Below, one piece after another: positions 1 to 8,386 of a stretch of DNA of 64,000 nucleotides (position 1 is the stretch's first letter; each line of letters opens with the position of its first letter). Origin of the DNA: Paraburkholderia solisilvae (GTDB lineage Bacteria > Pseudomonadota > Gammaproteobacteria > Burkholderiales > Burkholderiaceae); assembly GCF_902859875.1 (NCBI RefSeq), contig NZ_CADIKF010000033.1:21578-85577 (forward strand), given 5' to 3'. The notes under the pieces were generated by a model. That model was not told where the DNA came from, did no database searches, and worked only from the letters and a program-made list of their open reading frames with translations. Made by a program: the position numbers and the translations under genes.

Positions 1-117
1 GAGCCGGTTTCCGCCGACCAGTCGAAGAAGCGCAGTCTTGAAGATGTGGCGCCGCAGGAAGACGAGGACCAGAGTGCGGGTCAGGTCGGGGCGCCGCGAG
101 CGAAACGGGCGCGCTAA
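1..117 (+). CDS. C-terminal tail of an unidentified protein (5' truncated by window edge)
   Basis: An open frame runs from base 1 to a TAA at 115-117 and encodes 38 residues rich in charged amino acids, ending in an Arg/Lys/Ala-rich tail. The composition and codon use suit a disordered C-terminus of a host protein, but no domain is visible and the product cannot be named. It is followed by about 250 bases without a gene before the YihY-family gene. Confidence 0.4.
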   Translation, partial: EPVSADQSKKRSLEDVAPQEDEDQSAGQVGAPRAKRAR

Positions 118-224
118 CTGTGGGCGGGATGAGCGGGTGAGGGGCGCTGACGAGATAACAGGGCCGGTGTCGATGCGGAATAAGCACGCAGAATCAGCAC
201 GCAGAAGAAAGGCGCAGGATACGC

Positions 225-255
225 ACGCGAAATAAGTACGCGAAATAAGTACGCG
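225..255. repeat. 13-bp tandem repeat, about 2.4 copies
   Basis: The unit ACGCGAAATAAGT occurs at 225-237 and 238-250, with a partial third copy to 255. Related CACGCAGAA words lie just upstream (about 184-206). The repeats sit in the gap between the truncated first gene and the YihY-family gene. Confidence 0.6.
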
Positions 256-363
256 CAATCAACGGTGCGCCGGCAGCGTGAAGTCGCGCATGTTGCGCGC
301 GTAAGCCTTACAAACGCCGTGCAGCGAATCGGAGCGGCTCTTCACCGCCCACTGTCGGAACGC

Positions 364-1365
364 ATGATGACGACCTTGCACAATGCCCCGCGGAATGCGC
401 CGCGGACCGCGCTTCGGAGCGCGCTCCACCACGCGCGAAGCAACGATGCGCTGCGTTTTCTCGCGACGCATCCGCTGCGCTTCCTGTTGAGCGCACTCAA
501 GGCGTTCCGCGCGAACCAGGGGCTGCTGCTGGCCGGCGCGGTTGCGTATTACGCGTTGCTGTCCATCGTGCCGCTGCTGATTCTGATCGCCATCGCGTTC
601 TCGCATTTCGTCGGCGAACAACGCCTGCTCGAGACGCTCGCGCGCCTGCTCGAATGGCTGACACCGGGACAGTCGAATGCCCTCGTGCATGAGCTCGCCA
701 ACTTCCTTGCGCATCGCAACGTGGTCGGCTGGCTGCTGCTCGTCACGATGATCTTTTTCAGTTCGCTTGCGTTTACGGTGCTCGAGAATGCGTTGTCGAT
801 CATCTTCGTGCATCGCGTCGCGATCCGGCGCCGGCACTTTCTCGTGTCCGCGATCGTGCCTTACTGTTTCAGCCTGTCGCTCGGGGTCGGCGTGCTGCTT
901 GTCACGCTCGTCACCAGTAGTCTGCAGGTGGTCGCGTCCGACGGCATCGTGCTGTTCGGCCATCCGGTTTCGCTGACGGGCGCGGTGCGCACCGTGCTGT
1001 ACCTGCTCGGTGTCGCCGGCGAGGTGTTCGTGCTGACCGCGATCTATCTCGTGATTCCGGTCGGCCGGCCGGCGCCGCGCCACGCGCTGATGGGCGCGCT
1101 GACCGCCGCGCTGCTGTGGGAGATCACGCGGCGCGTGCTGGTCTGGTACTTCGCGACGCTGTCGCAGGTCAACGTCGTGTACGGATCGCTGGCGACCGCG
1201 ATCGTCGTGCTGTTCAGCCTCGAAGCGCTGGCCACGCTGCTGCTGTTCGGCGCGCAGCTGATTGCCGAATACGAACGCCTCAGTGTGCCGCCGCGCACAT
1301 CTCCACCCGGGCCGCCCGACCCGCCTGCACCTCCTGCACCTCCCGCGCCATTGAGCACCGGCTAG
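364..1365 (+). CDS. YihY/BrkB family inner-membrane protein
   Basis: This encodes a polytopic inner-membrane protein of the YihY/virulence factor BrkB family (once misnamed ribonuclease BN); its biochemical role is unsettled. About 333 residues are read from the ATG at 364. An upstream in-frame start at 265 would add a non-hydrophobic leader with no family resemblance, so 364 is preferred. The family core begins near residue 45 with FRANQGLLLAGAVAYYALLS and continues through about six hydrophobic segments, including GWLLLVTMIFFSSLAFTVLE and LATAIVVLFSLEALATLLLF. The last 25 residues are a Pro-rich tail (PPRTSPPGPPDPPAPPAPPA), which looks cytoplasmic and disordered. The next gene starts 140 bases downstream. 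Confidence 0.85.
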   Translation: MMTTLHNAPRNAPRTALRSALHHARSNDALRFLATHPLRFLLSALKAFRANQGLLLAGAVAYYALLSIVPLLILIAIAFSHFVGEQRLLETLARLLEWLTPGQSNALVHELANFLAHRNVVGWLLLVTMIFFSSLAFTVLENALSIIFVHRVAIRRRHFLVSAIVPYCFSLSLGVGVLLVTLVTSSLQVVASDGIVLFGHPVSLTGAVRTVLYLLGVAGEVFVLTAIYLVIPVGRPAPRHALMGALTAALLWEITRRVLVWYFATLSQVNVVYGSLATAIVVLFSLEALATLLLFGAQLIAEYERLSVPPRTSPPGPPDPPAPPAPPAPLSTG

Positions 1366-1506
1366 CGTACCGCGCGCGCCCGTTATGCTAACGTTCGGCT
1401 TTCGCTGGCGCAGGCTTTCCCTTGCCGCGCGCAGTGCGAAGGCATGCAGGATGTGCCCGCTTTTGCAAGCTTTCGCGCATCCTGTGTTCGTTGAGGAGAC
1501 ACTCCG

Positions 1507-2412
1507 ATGAAAGTCGCCGTGATGGGTGCGGGCGCAGTCGGCTGCTATTACGGCGGCATGCTGGCGCGCGCCGGGCATGACGTCGTGCTGATCGGCCGCG
1601 CGCAGCATGTCGACGCGATTCGCGCGCAGGGTTTGCGGCTCGATACGCAAAGCTTCGACGAACGCGTGCGCGTCGCGGCGAGCACCGATGCGCATGCCGC
1701 AGCCGGCGCGCAGCTCGTGCTGTTCTGCGTAAAGTCCACCGATACCGAAAGCGCCGCATTGCAGTTGCGGCCGCATCTCGCGCAAGACGCGCTGATTCTC
1801 ACGCTGCAAAACGGCGTCGACAATGCGGAACGCCTGCGCAGCCAGCTTGCGCAGCAAGTCGCGGCGGCGGTCGTGTATGTCGCAGCCGGCATGGCCGGAC
1901 CCGGTCACGTGAAACACAACGGTCGCGGCGAACTGGTGATCGAGCCGTCGAGCGCAAGCGACGCCGTGGCGCGCGTGCTGATCGCAGCCGGCGTGCCGAC
2001 CGAGATTTCCGATAACGTGCGCGGCGCATTGTGGGCGAAGCTGATCCTCAACTGCGCGTACAACGCGCTGTCCGCGCTCGCGCAATTGCCTTACGGCGAA
2101 CTCGTGCGGCGCGAAGGCGTGACGGACGTGATGCGCGACGTGGTCGCCGAATGCGTCGCGGTCGCGCGGGCCGACCAGGTGGTCATTCCCGGCGACGTCG
2201 ACGCGGCCGTGCGCCGGATCGCCGAGACGATGACGACCCAATACTCGTCGACTGCGCAGGACCTCGCACGCGGCCGCCGCAGCGAGATCGATCATCTGAA
2301 CGGATATGTCGTACGGCGTGGCGCGATACGCGGCGTCGCGACGCCGGCCAATCGCGTGCTGCATACGCTCGTGAAGCTGGTTGAAAGCAACGCGCGCGCA
2401 ACCGCTGCATGA
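1507..2412 (+). CDS. panE: ketopantoate reductase family protein (ApbA/PanE)
   Basis: This is a cytoplasmic NADPH-dependent 2-dehydropantoate 2-reductase family protein; the family reaction reduces ketopantoate to pantoate for coenzyme A synthesis. The 301 residues match the family length. The N-terminal Rossmann motif is GAGAVGCYYGG at about residues 7-17, and CVKSTDTE follows as the usual cofactor-loop region. The C-terminal helical domain carries WAKLILNCAYNALSAL, which holds the conserved catalytic Lys and substrate-binding Asn. The ATG at 1507 is preceded by GAGGAG at about 1493-1498. Burkholderia genomes usually carry several paralogues of this family, so it may act on another 2-keto acid rather than being the main pantothenate enzyme. 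Confidence 0.85.
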   Translation: MKVAVMGAGAVGCYYGGMLARAGHDVVLIGRAQHVDAIRAQGLRLDTQSFDERVRVAASTDAHAAAGAQLVLFCVKSTDTESAALQLRPHLAQDALILTLQNGVDNAERLRSQLAQQVAAAVVYVAAGMAGPGHVKHNGRGELVIEPSSASDAVARVLIAAGVPTEISDNVRGALWAKLILNCAYNALSALAQLPYGELVRREGVTDVMRDVVAECVAVARADQVVIPGDVDAAVRRIAETMTTQYSSTAQDLARGRRSEIDHLNGYVVRRGAIRGVATPANRVLHTLVKLVESNARATAA

Positions 2413-2589
2413 TGCGTGGCGCAGCGCGTTGGCGAGTCTTCACGCTTGCTGGTTTTACCCTGCTTTTGCAGATGTTTTTGTCCATGCGGACGACCTGTTG
2501 CGACGCTTCGTGCTAGCATCGTCCGCCCCATCTTCCTGAACCGGGACCGCGCGCCGGTGTCGCGATCCCCGCGCCAACGAGGTTCCCCG

Positions 2590-3477
2590 ATGACTCAATC
2601 TGCTTCTTCTTCCGCTACGCATCCGACGCATCCGGCCTTTGCGGCGCCGGGCGCGGTCGCCGTCATTACCGGCGGCGCCTCCGGCATCGGCCTTGCCGCC
2701 GCGAAGCGTTTTGCACGGTTAGGGCTGCGCGTGTGTATCGCCGATCTCGGCGCCGAACGTCTCGCGCACGCAGTCGACGAAGTCGCCGCGGTTGCCGCGC
2801 ACGGCGCAAGCGCCGTGTTCGCGCAGGAGACCGATGTAAGCCGCGTCGAAGACATGCGCCGTCTGCAGGCCGCGGTGCGCGAGCGCTTCGGCGGCACGGA
2901 CGTGCTGATGAACAACGCGGGCATGCACCAGGAAAACACCATCTTCGGTCCCGCCGACCACTGGCAGCGCGTGCTCGGCGTGAACCTGTGGGGCGTGATT
3001 CATGGCACGCAGGTGTTCGTGCCGGAGATGATCGAGCGCGGCCGGCCCGGGCTCGTCATCAACACCGGCTCGAAACAGGGCATCACGACGCCGCCGGGCG
3101 ACCCCGCTTACAACGTCTCGAAAGCGGCGCTGAAGGCCTTTACCGAAGCGCTGCAGCACGAATTGCGCAACAGCGCGAACGGCAAGATCAGCGCGCATCT
3201 GCTGATTCCCGGTTTTGTATTCACCGAGCTTACGCGACGCGGCCGTGCCGAGAAGCCGGCGGCCGCGTGGACGCCGGAGCAGACCGTCGACTTCATGATG
3301 GAACGGCTCGCGGCCGGCGACTTCTATATCTTGTGCCCGGACAACGACGTGCCGCGCGCGCTCGACGAGCGGCGCATTCTGTGGGCGGCCGGCGATATCG
3401 TCGAGAACCGGCCGGCGCTGTCGCGCTGGCATCCGGACTACGCGGCGCAATTCGAAGCGTTTATCAAGCAGCGGTGA
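2590..3477 (+). CDS. short-chain dehydrogenase/reductase (SDR)
   Basis: This is an NAD(P)-dependent classical SDR oxidoreductase; its substrate cannot be read from sequence. The start at 2590 follows an AGGTT ribosome site and gives 295 residues; an in-frame extension back to 2416 has no SDR homology. The cofactor motif TGGASGIG lies about 25 residues in, NNAG follows the fourth strand, the catalytic YNVSK (YxxxK) sits in PAYNVSKAALKAF, and the upstream INTGSKQG supplies the Ser-containing segment. The C-terminus is longer than the minimal 250-residue SDR. A strong terminator hairpin at 3548-3576 closes the unit. Confidence 0.85.
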   Translation: MTQSASSSATHPTHPAFAAPGAVAVITGGASGIGLAAAKRFARLGLRVCIADLGAERLAHAVDEVAAVAAHGASAVFAQETDVSRVEDMRRLQAAVRERFGGTDVLMNNAGMHQENTIFGPADHWQRVLGVNLWGVIHGTQVFVPEMIERGRPGLVINTGSKQGITTPPGDPAYNVSKAALKAFTEALQHELRNSANGKISAHLLIPGFVFTELTRRGRAEKPAAAWTPEQTVDFMMERLAAGDFYILCPDNDVPRALDERRILWAAGDIVENRPALSRWHPDYAAQFEAFIKQR

Positions 3478-3547
3478 TGCACTAATGCGCCGACACGCGG
3501 ACGAGCTGAAGCGCGGACGCGTTCGCGCGGCTTCGTTCGATTGACTG

Positions 3548-3587
3548 ACGCGGGCGGCCAGCACGGCCGCCCGCGTTTGCTTTTTGC
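3548..3587 (+). terminator. rho-independent terminator after the SDR gene
   Basis: A perfect 12-bp inverted repeat (ACGCGGGCGGCC at 3548-3559, GGCCGCCCGCGT at 3565-3576) with a 5-base loop is followed by TTGCTTTTTG. It sits 70 bases after the SDR stop codon in a 307-base gap. Confidence 0.75.
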
Positions 3588-3710
3588 ACGCCGCCCCACC
3601 TCGCACTGGCGCAATCCACCGACTCCAGGCTATCGTTCGCCTCAGCATTCGTCCGTCTCGCGCGAGTCGCCGCGCCGTCGCGTGGGCCTGACCGTCATGC
3701 CGCGGCGAGG

Positions 3711-3750
3711 CGGCTGCTAGCGGCTGCTAGCGCCTGCTACCGCCTGGTTA
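3711..3750. repeat. 10-bp imperfect tandem repeat, four units
   Basis: Two identical units CGGCTGCTAG (3711-3730) are followed by CGCCTGCTAC and CGCCTGGTTA. The array ends 34 bases before the MgtC-like gene, in what would be its 5' leader. Confidence 0.6.
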
Positions 3751-3784
3751 TCCGGCCTTTATCCAGTTCATACCCGATGCACCC

Positions 3785-4492
3785 ATGATTGCCGATTTCG
3801 TCTGGCGGCTCTGTGCCGCGTTCGCATGCGGTGTCGCGATCGGCCTCGAGCGGCAGATGCGCCAGCGCACCGCGGGGTTGCGCACGATCACGCTCGTAGC
3901 AAGCGGCGCGTGCCTGTTCGTCACACTCGGTGTGTTGACCGGCAACGGCACTGCCGGCGTCACGCAGATCGCCGCCTATGTGGTGTCCGGCGTCGGCTTT
4001 CTCGGCGGCGGCGTGATCATGCGCGACAAGGGCTCGATTCAGGGCATCAATACCGCGGCCACGCTCTGGTGCGCAGCCGCGGTCGGCGTGCTGTGCGGCA
4101 GCGGCCACTACGGCCCGGCGCTGGCCGGCACGCTCGCGGTGCTCGCGGCCAATACGGTGCTGCGCGACCTGAGCCGCATGATCAATGCGACGCCGGTAGC
4201 GAGCGCGGACCTCGTGCGCCAGTACGTGATCACGGTCGTATGCCGCGAGGAAGACGAAATTCATATCCGCACGCTGCTGTCGAACTCGATGTATTCGCAA
4301 CCGTTGTCGTTCCAGAGCCTGACGAGCCGCGATGTCGAAGGCGATCCGCCACGCATCGAGGTGAGCGCGACCGTGCGCATGCATCCGAAGGATCAGGCGA
4401 AGCTCGAACTGATGGCAAGCCGCATCAGCATGGAAAAAGGCGTGTCGAGCATCAGCTGGAGCGGCACCGAAGTCGAGCCGACACCCGAATAA
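3785..4492 (+). CDS. MgtC/SapB family membrane protein
   Basis: This is an inner-membrane protein of the MgtC/SapB family. MgtC itself is linked to growth in low magnesium and to modulation of the F-type ATP synthase; for this homologue the role is inferred only. The 235 residues split into an N-terminal hydrophobic half (about residues 1-125) and a soluble ACT-like C-terminal half. Diagnostic are GLERQMRQRTAGLRT near residue 20, LGVLTGNG, and the loop GFLGGGVIMRDKGSIQGINTAATLW. No PhoP-type or other regulator lies beside it, and the M20 hydrolase starts 86 bases later with its own ribosome site. Confidence 0.85.
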   Translation: MIADFVWRLCAAFACGVAIGLERQMRQRTAGLRTITLVASGACLFVTLGVLTGNGTAGVTQIAAYVVSGVGFLGGGVIMRDKGSIQGINTAATLWCAAAVGVLCGSGHYGPALAGTLAVLAANTVLRDLSRMINATPVASADLVRQYVITVVCREEDEIHIRTLLSNSMYSQPLSFQSLTSRDVEGDPPRIEVSATVRMHPKDQAKLELMASRISMEKGVSSISWSGTEVEPTPE

Positions 4493-4578
4493 GCGCGCGC
4501 GGCGCATGGCGGCGGCGTACGCATCGTGCCGCATCGCCGGCGAATCCATACGAAACCACACTACAGGAGGAACGACTC

Positions 4579-5829
4579 GTGCCGACCATCAACCCCGAGC
4601 GCCTGCTTGGCGATTTGCACAAGCTGCGCAGCTTTGGCGCGACCGGGCCGGGCGTCGTGCGGCTCTCGCTGTCGCCGGTCGATGTGGATGCGCGCCGCTG
4701 GCTGGCAGGCCGGATGAGCGAAGCCGGGCTCGATGCGCGGATCGACGGCGTCGGCAATGTGGTCGGCCGCTCGCGCAATGCCGGGCCCGCGCTGCTGATC
4801 GGCTCGCACACCGATACGCAGCCGACCGGCGGCTGGCTCGACGGCGCGCTCGGCGTGATCTACGGACTCGAAATTGCGCGCGCGCTCGCCGAACACGACG
4901 ACACGCGGCATCTCGCGCTGGACGTCGCATCGTGGATCGACGAAGAGGGGACATTCTGCGGGTTTCTCGGCAGCCGCAGCTTTGTCGGCGGCGAGCACGA
5001 TGCCGCAGTCGACGACGCGCTTCGTTGCGCGCGCAACCGTGACGGCCAGTTGCTGCACGACGCATTGCAGGCGGCCGGACTCGCGGGCGAACCGCGTGCG
5101 AGGCTCGAGCGTGCACGCTATGTGGGCTACCTGGAGCCGCACATCGAGCAGGGCGGGCGGCTCGAAGCAGGCGGTCACGCGCTCGGCGTCGTCACGACCA
5201 TCGTCGGGATGCGTGAACTGCGCGTGCGCTTTACCGGTCAGCGCAATCATGCGGGCACTACGCCGATGGCGATCCGGCGCGATGCGGGCGCGGCGCTGGT
5301 CGCGTTTATCGCGCGGATGGACGACGCGTTTCGCGCGCTCGCCGATGCCGATACCGTGTGGACGGTCGGCCGTATCGATCTCGAGCCGGGCTCGTTGAGC
5401 GTCGTGCCCGGTCAGGCGGACCTCTATCTGCAGTTCCGCGACAGTAACGCGGCGCGTTTGCGCGCGATGGAGACGGCGCTCGCGGAACTGGTGCGCGAGT
5501 TCGACGCGCGCGGGCCGGTCGGCGTCGCGCTCGACACGCTCGAAGAAGCGATGGAACCGGTCACGATGGATGCGGCGTTGCAGGAGCATGTCGCGCGCGC
5601 CGCGCAGGCGCTCGCGCCGGGCCGCTGGGTGCGCATGCCGAGCGGCGCCGCGCACGATGCACAGGTAATCGCCGCGCAACTGCCCGCGTGCATGCTGTTC
5701 GTGCCGAGCATCGGCGGCGTCAGTCACGATTTCATCGAAGACACCGCGGAAGAACATATCGTGCTCGGCTGTCAGGTTGCGGCGGATGCTGCCGCATCGA
5801 TCCTGCGGCACGCGGGCGGTAGCCGGTAG
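4579..5829 (+). CDS. M20-family Zn hydrolase (allantoate amidohydrolase / N-carbamoyl-amino-acid hydrolase type)
   Basis: This is a cytoplasmic binuclear-metal amidohydrolase that would cleave a carbamoyl or ureido amide such as allantoate or an N-carbamoyl amino acid. The GTG start at 4579 is chosen because a perfect AGGAGG lies 7 bases upstream (4566-4571); it gives 416 residues, the normal size. Metal-binding and catalytic motifs appear in order: GSHTDTQPTGGWLDG (His, Asp), SWIDEEGTFCGF (Glu-Glu), LEPHIEQG, the dimerisation-domain QRNHAGTTPM, PSGAAHDAQ, and the final metal His in GGVSHDFIEDT. No other purine-degradation gene is adjacent, so the substrate is open. Confidence 0.88.
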   Translation: MPTINPERLLGDLHKLRSFGATGPGVVRLSLSPVDVDARRWLAGRMSEAGLDARIDGVGNVVGRSRNAGPALLIGSHTDTQPTGGWLDGALGVIYGLEIARALAEHDDTRHLALDVASWIDEEGTFCGFLGSRSFVGGEHDAAVDDALRCARNRDGQLLHDALQAAGLAGEPRARLERARYVGYLEPHIEQGGRLEAGGHALGVVTTIVGMRELRVRFTGQRNHAGTTPMAIRRDAGAALVAFIARMDDAFRALADADTVWTVGRIDLEPGSLSVVPGQADLYLQFRDSNAARLRAMETALAELVREFDARGPVGVALDTLEEAMEPVTMDAALQEHVARAAQALAPGRWVRMPSGAAHDAQVIAAQLPACMLFVPSIGGVSHDFIEDTAEEHIVLGCQVAADAAASILRHAGGSR

Positions 5830-5924
5830 CTGAAAGATGACGGCAAGGCAGGCGCCTGAGTCCCTGGGCTTGCGCGCCAATCTATTCGTCCTGCTGAGCG
5901 TGTACTTCAGCAACCAGGCTGTGC

Positions 5925-7292
5925 TCAGTGCGGCCGGTCGGCGTCGATCCAGGCCTGCGTGGCGGTCAGCGTCAACCGGTATCGCGCGCAGTTGAATACC
6001 TCGAGCTTCTTCAACTCGTCGAGCAGCATCGCCTCGAAGCCCGGGGCCCGGTCCTCGGTGAGGCCCAGCTCCGACACTGCAGCCTGCGCGGATTGTCTGT
6101 CGCGAACCACGCGTCCCATCGCCTCCGTCAGATGCTCGCGGTAGCGCAGTCGCAGAGGATTCGGGGCGCCCATGGATTCCATCACCACGACATATTTCTT
6201 CATCGAGCGCCGATAGGTCCAGGTGAACAGGTCCACCGCGCGCGACACATCGAGGAATTCGTATACGCCCAGCATCGCCTGCGCGTAGTCGTGAGGGTTG
6301 ACGTCGAGGAACGACAACGGCGAGCAGTTGTAGAGCATCAGCGGGATGTTTGCCGCCAGACGACTGGTGCGCTTGTTGCCATCCTCGAATGGCTGCAGGT
6401 ACGCGATATTCACCCACAGGAAGAAGGCGGCTTCGAGCGGATTCTTGATGAGCCTCGCCTTGGCCAGGATGGTCTCCAGCATCTCTGCGAGCACGGCCGG
6501 CACCTGCGTCGGCACGTAGACCGTGCCGCCGATGCTGACCAGCTTCTTGCGGATGACGCCAAGCGCATCGGTATCGGCAAGCAGGTCCTGCATGAGCACT
6601 GCATGCAGGTTTCGGATGAGCGCTGTCGCAAGGCCTTGCAGCGGTACCGCATCGACCAGAAACTCGATGGCCGCCTTGTGGTTGAGCAGCATCACCGCGT
6701 CGGCGTCGCTGTCTGCGGTGCCGCGTCTGAACAGGGCTTCGGTCGCCAGCAACGTGTAGCGGTTGCCCTCCAGACGCGAGGACGACCAGGACAGGTCGAT
6801 CAGCAGTTGCTCCAGCACCTTGCGCGCGTAGGTGCCCGCGGGCTGTTGTTCGCGCAGGCGACCGTCACGATAGAGTTCTTCGGCCAGCTCTTGCGGCATC
6901 AGCCAGCTCTTGTTGGGCACATAGTCTTCGACAAATTCGCGCCGGTAGGTGACCGGGTCGCGCGCCGCCAGCGGCCAGTCGAGTTTATGGCCGAGCTCGA
7001 TGGCCGCCGGTGACCAGGCCGGACCCGGACCGGTGGACGGCTCCTCGAGGATATGGGCGGTCCGTACGGTCGCAGGAATCTCGACGGCCTCCGCGAGGCG
7101 GTAGCGGGTTGCTCGCGCCTGGCCGCTGCGCGTGAGCTGCCCACTGGCGCACAGTGCATCCAGATGACGCCGGACAGTAGCGGAACTGCCGTGCGTAGCG
7201 TGGATGACGTCGGTGGAGGAAACCTCCAGCTGGCCCGTTTGGGCGAGGCGTGCGATGGCGTCGAGGACAACTGCCGGGGTCAATCTGCTCAT
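5925..7292 (-). CDS. Fic-domain protein with N-terminal winged helix and altered catalytic motif
   Basis: This is a 455-residue Fic-family protein. The family usually transfers AMP or another nucleotide phosphate to a target hydroxyl. Residues 1-70 look like a winged-helix DNA-binding domain (SSATVRRHLDALCASGQLTR). The Fic core carries an inhibitory-helix-like SSRLEGN (S/T-x3-E-G/N) near residue 170 and the active-site loop LQPFEDGNKRTSR near 297. The canonical loop starts HPF, so here the catalytic His is replaced by Gln (codon CAG), which predicts loss of or change in transferase activity. The gene is a single unit whose start codon lies inside one copy of an eightfold repeat that fills its upstream region; autorepression is inferred. 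Confidence 0.85.
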   Translation of the reverse strand: MSRLTPAVVLDAIARLAQTGQLEVSSTDVIHATHGSSATVRRHLDALCASGQLTRSGQARATRYRLAEAVEIPATVRTAHILEEPSTGPGPAWSPAAIELGHKLDWPLAARDPVTYRREFVEDYVPNKSWLMPQELAEELYRDGRLREQQPAGTYARKVLEQLLIDLSWSSSRLEGNRYTLLATEALFRRGTADSDADAVMLLNHKAAIEFLVDAVPLQGLATALIRNLHAVLMQDLLADTDALGVIRKKLVSIGGTVYVPTQVPAVLAEMLETILAKARLIKNPLEAAFFLWVNIAYLQPFEDGNKRTSRLAANIPLMLYNCSPLSFLDVNPHDYAQAMLGVYEFLDVSRAVDLFTWTYRRSMKKYVVVMESMGAPNPLRLRYREHLTEAMGRVVRDRQSAQAAVSELGLTEDRAPGFEAMLLDELKKLEVFNCARYRLTLTATQAWIDADRPH

Positions 7293-7406
7293 TTATTTGC
7301 TCAGTATCTGCTCATGATTGATCGGATACTAGCTGAAATGAGCGGATATGGCAAATTTTGAGCAGATATTGAGCAGATATCGAGGCATGAGCCGATTTGA
7401 GCAGAT
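7283..7406. promoter_or_regulatory. Eightfold TGAGCAGAT operator array upstream of the Fic gene
   Basis: The 9-mer TGAGCAGAT or a one-base variant occurs at 7339-7347, 7359-7367, 7370-7378, 7388-7396 and 7398-7406 on the plus strand, and at 7283-7291, 7295-7303 and 7306-7314 on the minus strand. The start-to-start spacings are 10, 11, 18 and 20 bases within the plus set and 11-12 within the minus set, close to whole helical turns. The minus-strand copy at 7283-7291 overlaps the ATG of the Fic gene. This looks like a multimeric binding site, most likely for the winged helix of the Fic protein itself. Confidence 0.6.
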
Positions 7407-7638
7407 TGCCCTGGCGCCCATGCACAACCGTAAAAAAGTTTGCGAATGCGTGCTCCGCGCCCTTCAATCAGGCTTATCTCGTGTGACCGGTCGTCAAGAC
7501 GCTGGGTGAAGGTCCAAGGCGGCCGCGTCCCGCGGCCTTTCCGCGGTTTTTCGCGAGGTGAATGTCGATTTCGCCCGGCGTCCTTCGTCGTCAGTCAGAA
7601 CACCCATAAACGCACGCGTTCACCGGAGGGGACACACG
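7293..7638. other. Intergenic gap between Fic and GST genes
   Basis: The first 115 bases hold most of the TGAGCAGAT repeat array. The rest (about 7410-7638) shows no convincing gene; it must contain the promoter of the GST gene and ends in its ribosome site GGAGGGG at about 7625-7631. Confidence 0.5.
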
Positions 7639-8298
7639 ATGACGCTCAAGCTCTATGCCCACCCATTCTCGTCGTATTGCCAGAAGGTGCTGACCGCGCT
7701 CTACGAGAACGGCACGCCGTTCGAATGGCGCACGCTCTCGCCCGAGCATCCGCAGGTGCTCGAGGAGTTCGCGGCGCTGTGGCCGCTGAGACGCTTTCCG
7801 CTGCTGGTCGACGGCACGCGCACGGTGACCGAGTCGACCATCATCATCGAGTATCTGGGGCTGCACTATCCGGGCCCGGTTCGCCTCGTGCCCGAGGACC
7901 GCCGCGCGGCACTCGACGTACGCGGCATGGACCGCTTTTTCGATCTTTACATCTCGACGCCGCAGCAGAAGATCGTGTTCGACAGCATGCGGCCCGAGGC
8001 CGAACGCGACCCACGCGGCGTCGCCGAGGCGCGCGCGATGCTCGACACCGCGTACGGCTGGCTCGAGCACACGATGGCCGGCCGCGCGTGGGCGGCCGGC
8101 GAGCAATTCAGTCTGGCGGATTGCGCGGCCGCGCCCGCGCTCTTCTATGCGGACTGGACGCATCGGATCGGCCCGGCGTTCGAGCATGTGATCGCATACC
8201 GGAGGCGGCTGCTTGCGCGGCCGTCGTTCGCGCGCGCGGTCGATGAAGCACGGCCGTACCGGCCGCTGTTTCCGCTGGGCGCGCCGCAGCGCGACTGA
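7639..8298 (+). CDS. glutathione S-transferase family protein
   Basis: This is a cytosolic glutathione S-transferase of 219 residues, expected to conjugate glutathione to electrophiles or act in thiol exchange. The start at 7639 follows GGAGGGG. The N-terminal thioredoxin-like domain reads LYAHPFSSYCQKVLTALYEN, with Ser and Cys candidates for the active site near residues 11-14. The glutathione-binding turn is RFPLLVDG, followed by TVTESTIIIEYL (Glu-Ser motif). The all-alpha C-terminal domain runs from about residue 90. The DUF899 gene follows 88 bases downstream in the same direction. Confidence 0.88.
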   Translation: MTLKLYAHPFSSYCQKVLTALYENGTPFEWRTLSPEHPQVLEEFAALWPLRRFPLLVDGTRTVTESTIIIEYLGLHYPGPVRLVPEDRRAALDVRGMDRFFDLYISTPQQKIVFDSMRPEAERDPRGVAEARAMLDTAYGWLEHTMAGRAWAAGEQFSLADCAAAPALFYADWTHRIGPAFEHVIAYRRRLLARPSFARAVDEARPYRPLFPLGAPQRD

Positions 8299-8386
8299 CG
8301 ATCGATGCCCGATCGTCCTTTACCGGCCGGCCCGCACGCATCGCGCCGGCAGGCCAACCGAGCCTTGTCATGGATAGGAGACTGAT

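Noticed and set aside
259..2364. Long minus-strand frame opposite the YihY and PanE genes
   Set aside because: Low-complexity His/Arg/Gln composition, no start signal, and it spans two well-supported genes on the other strand.
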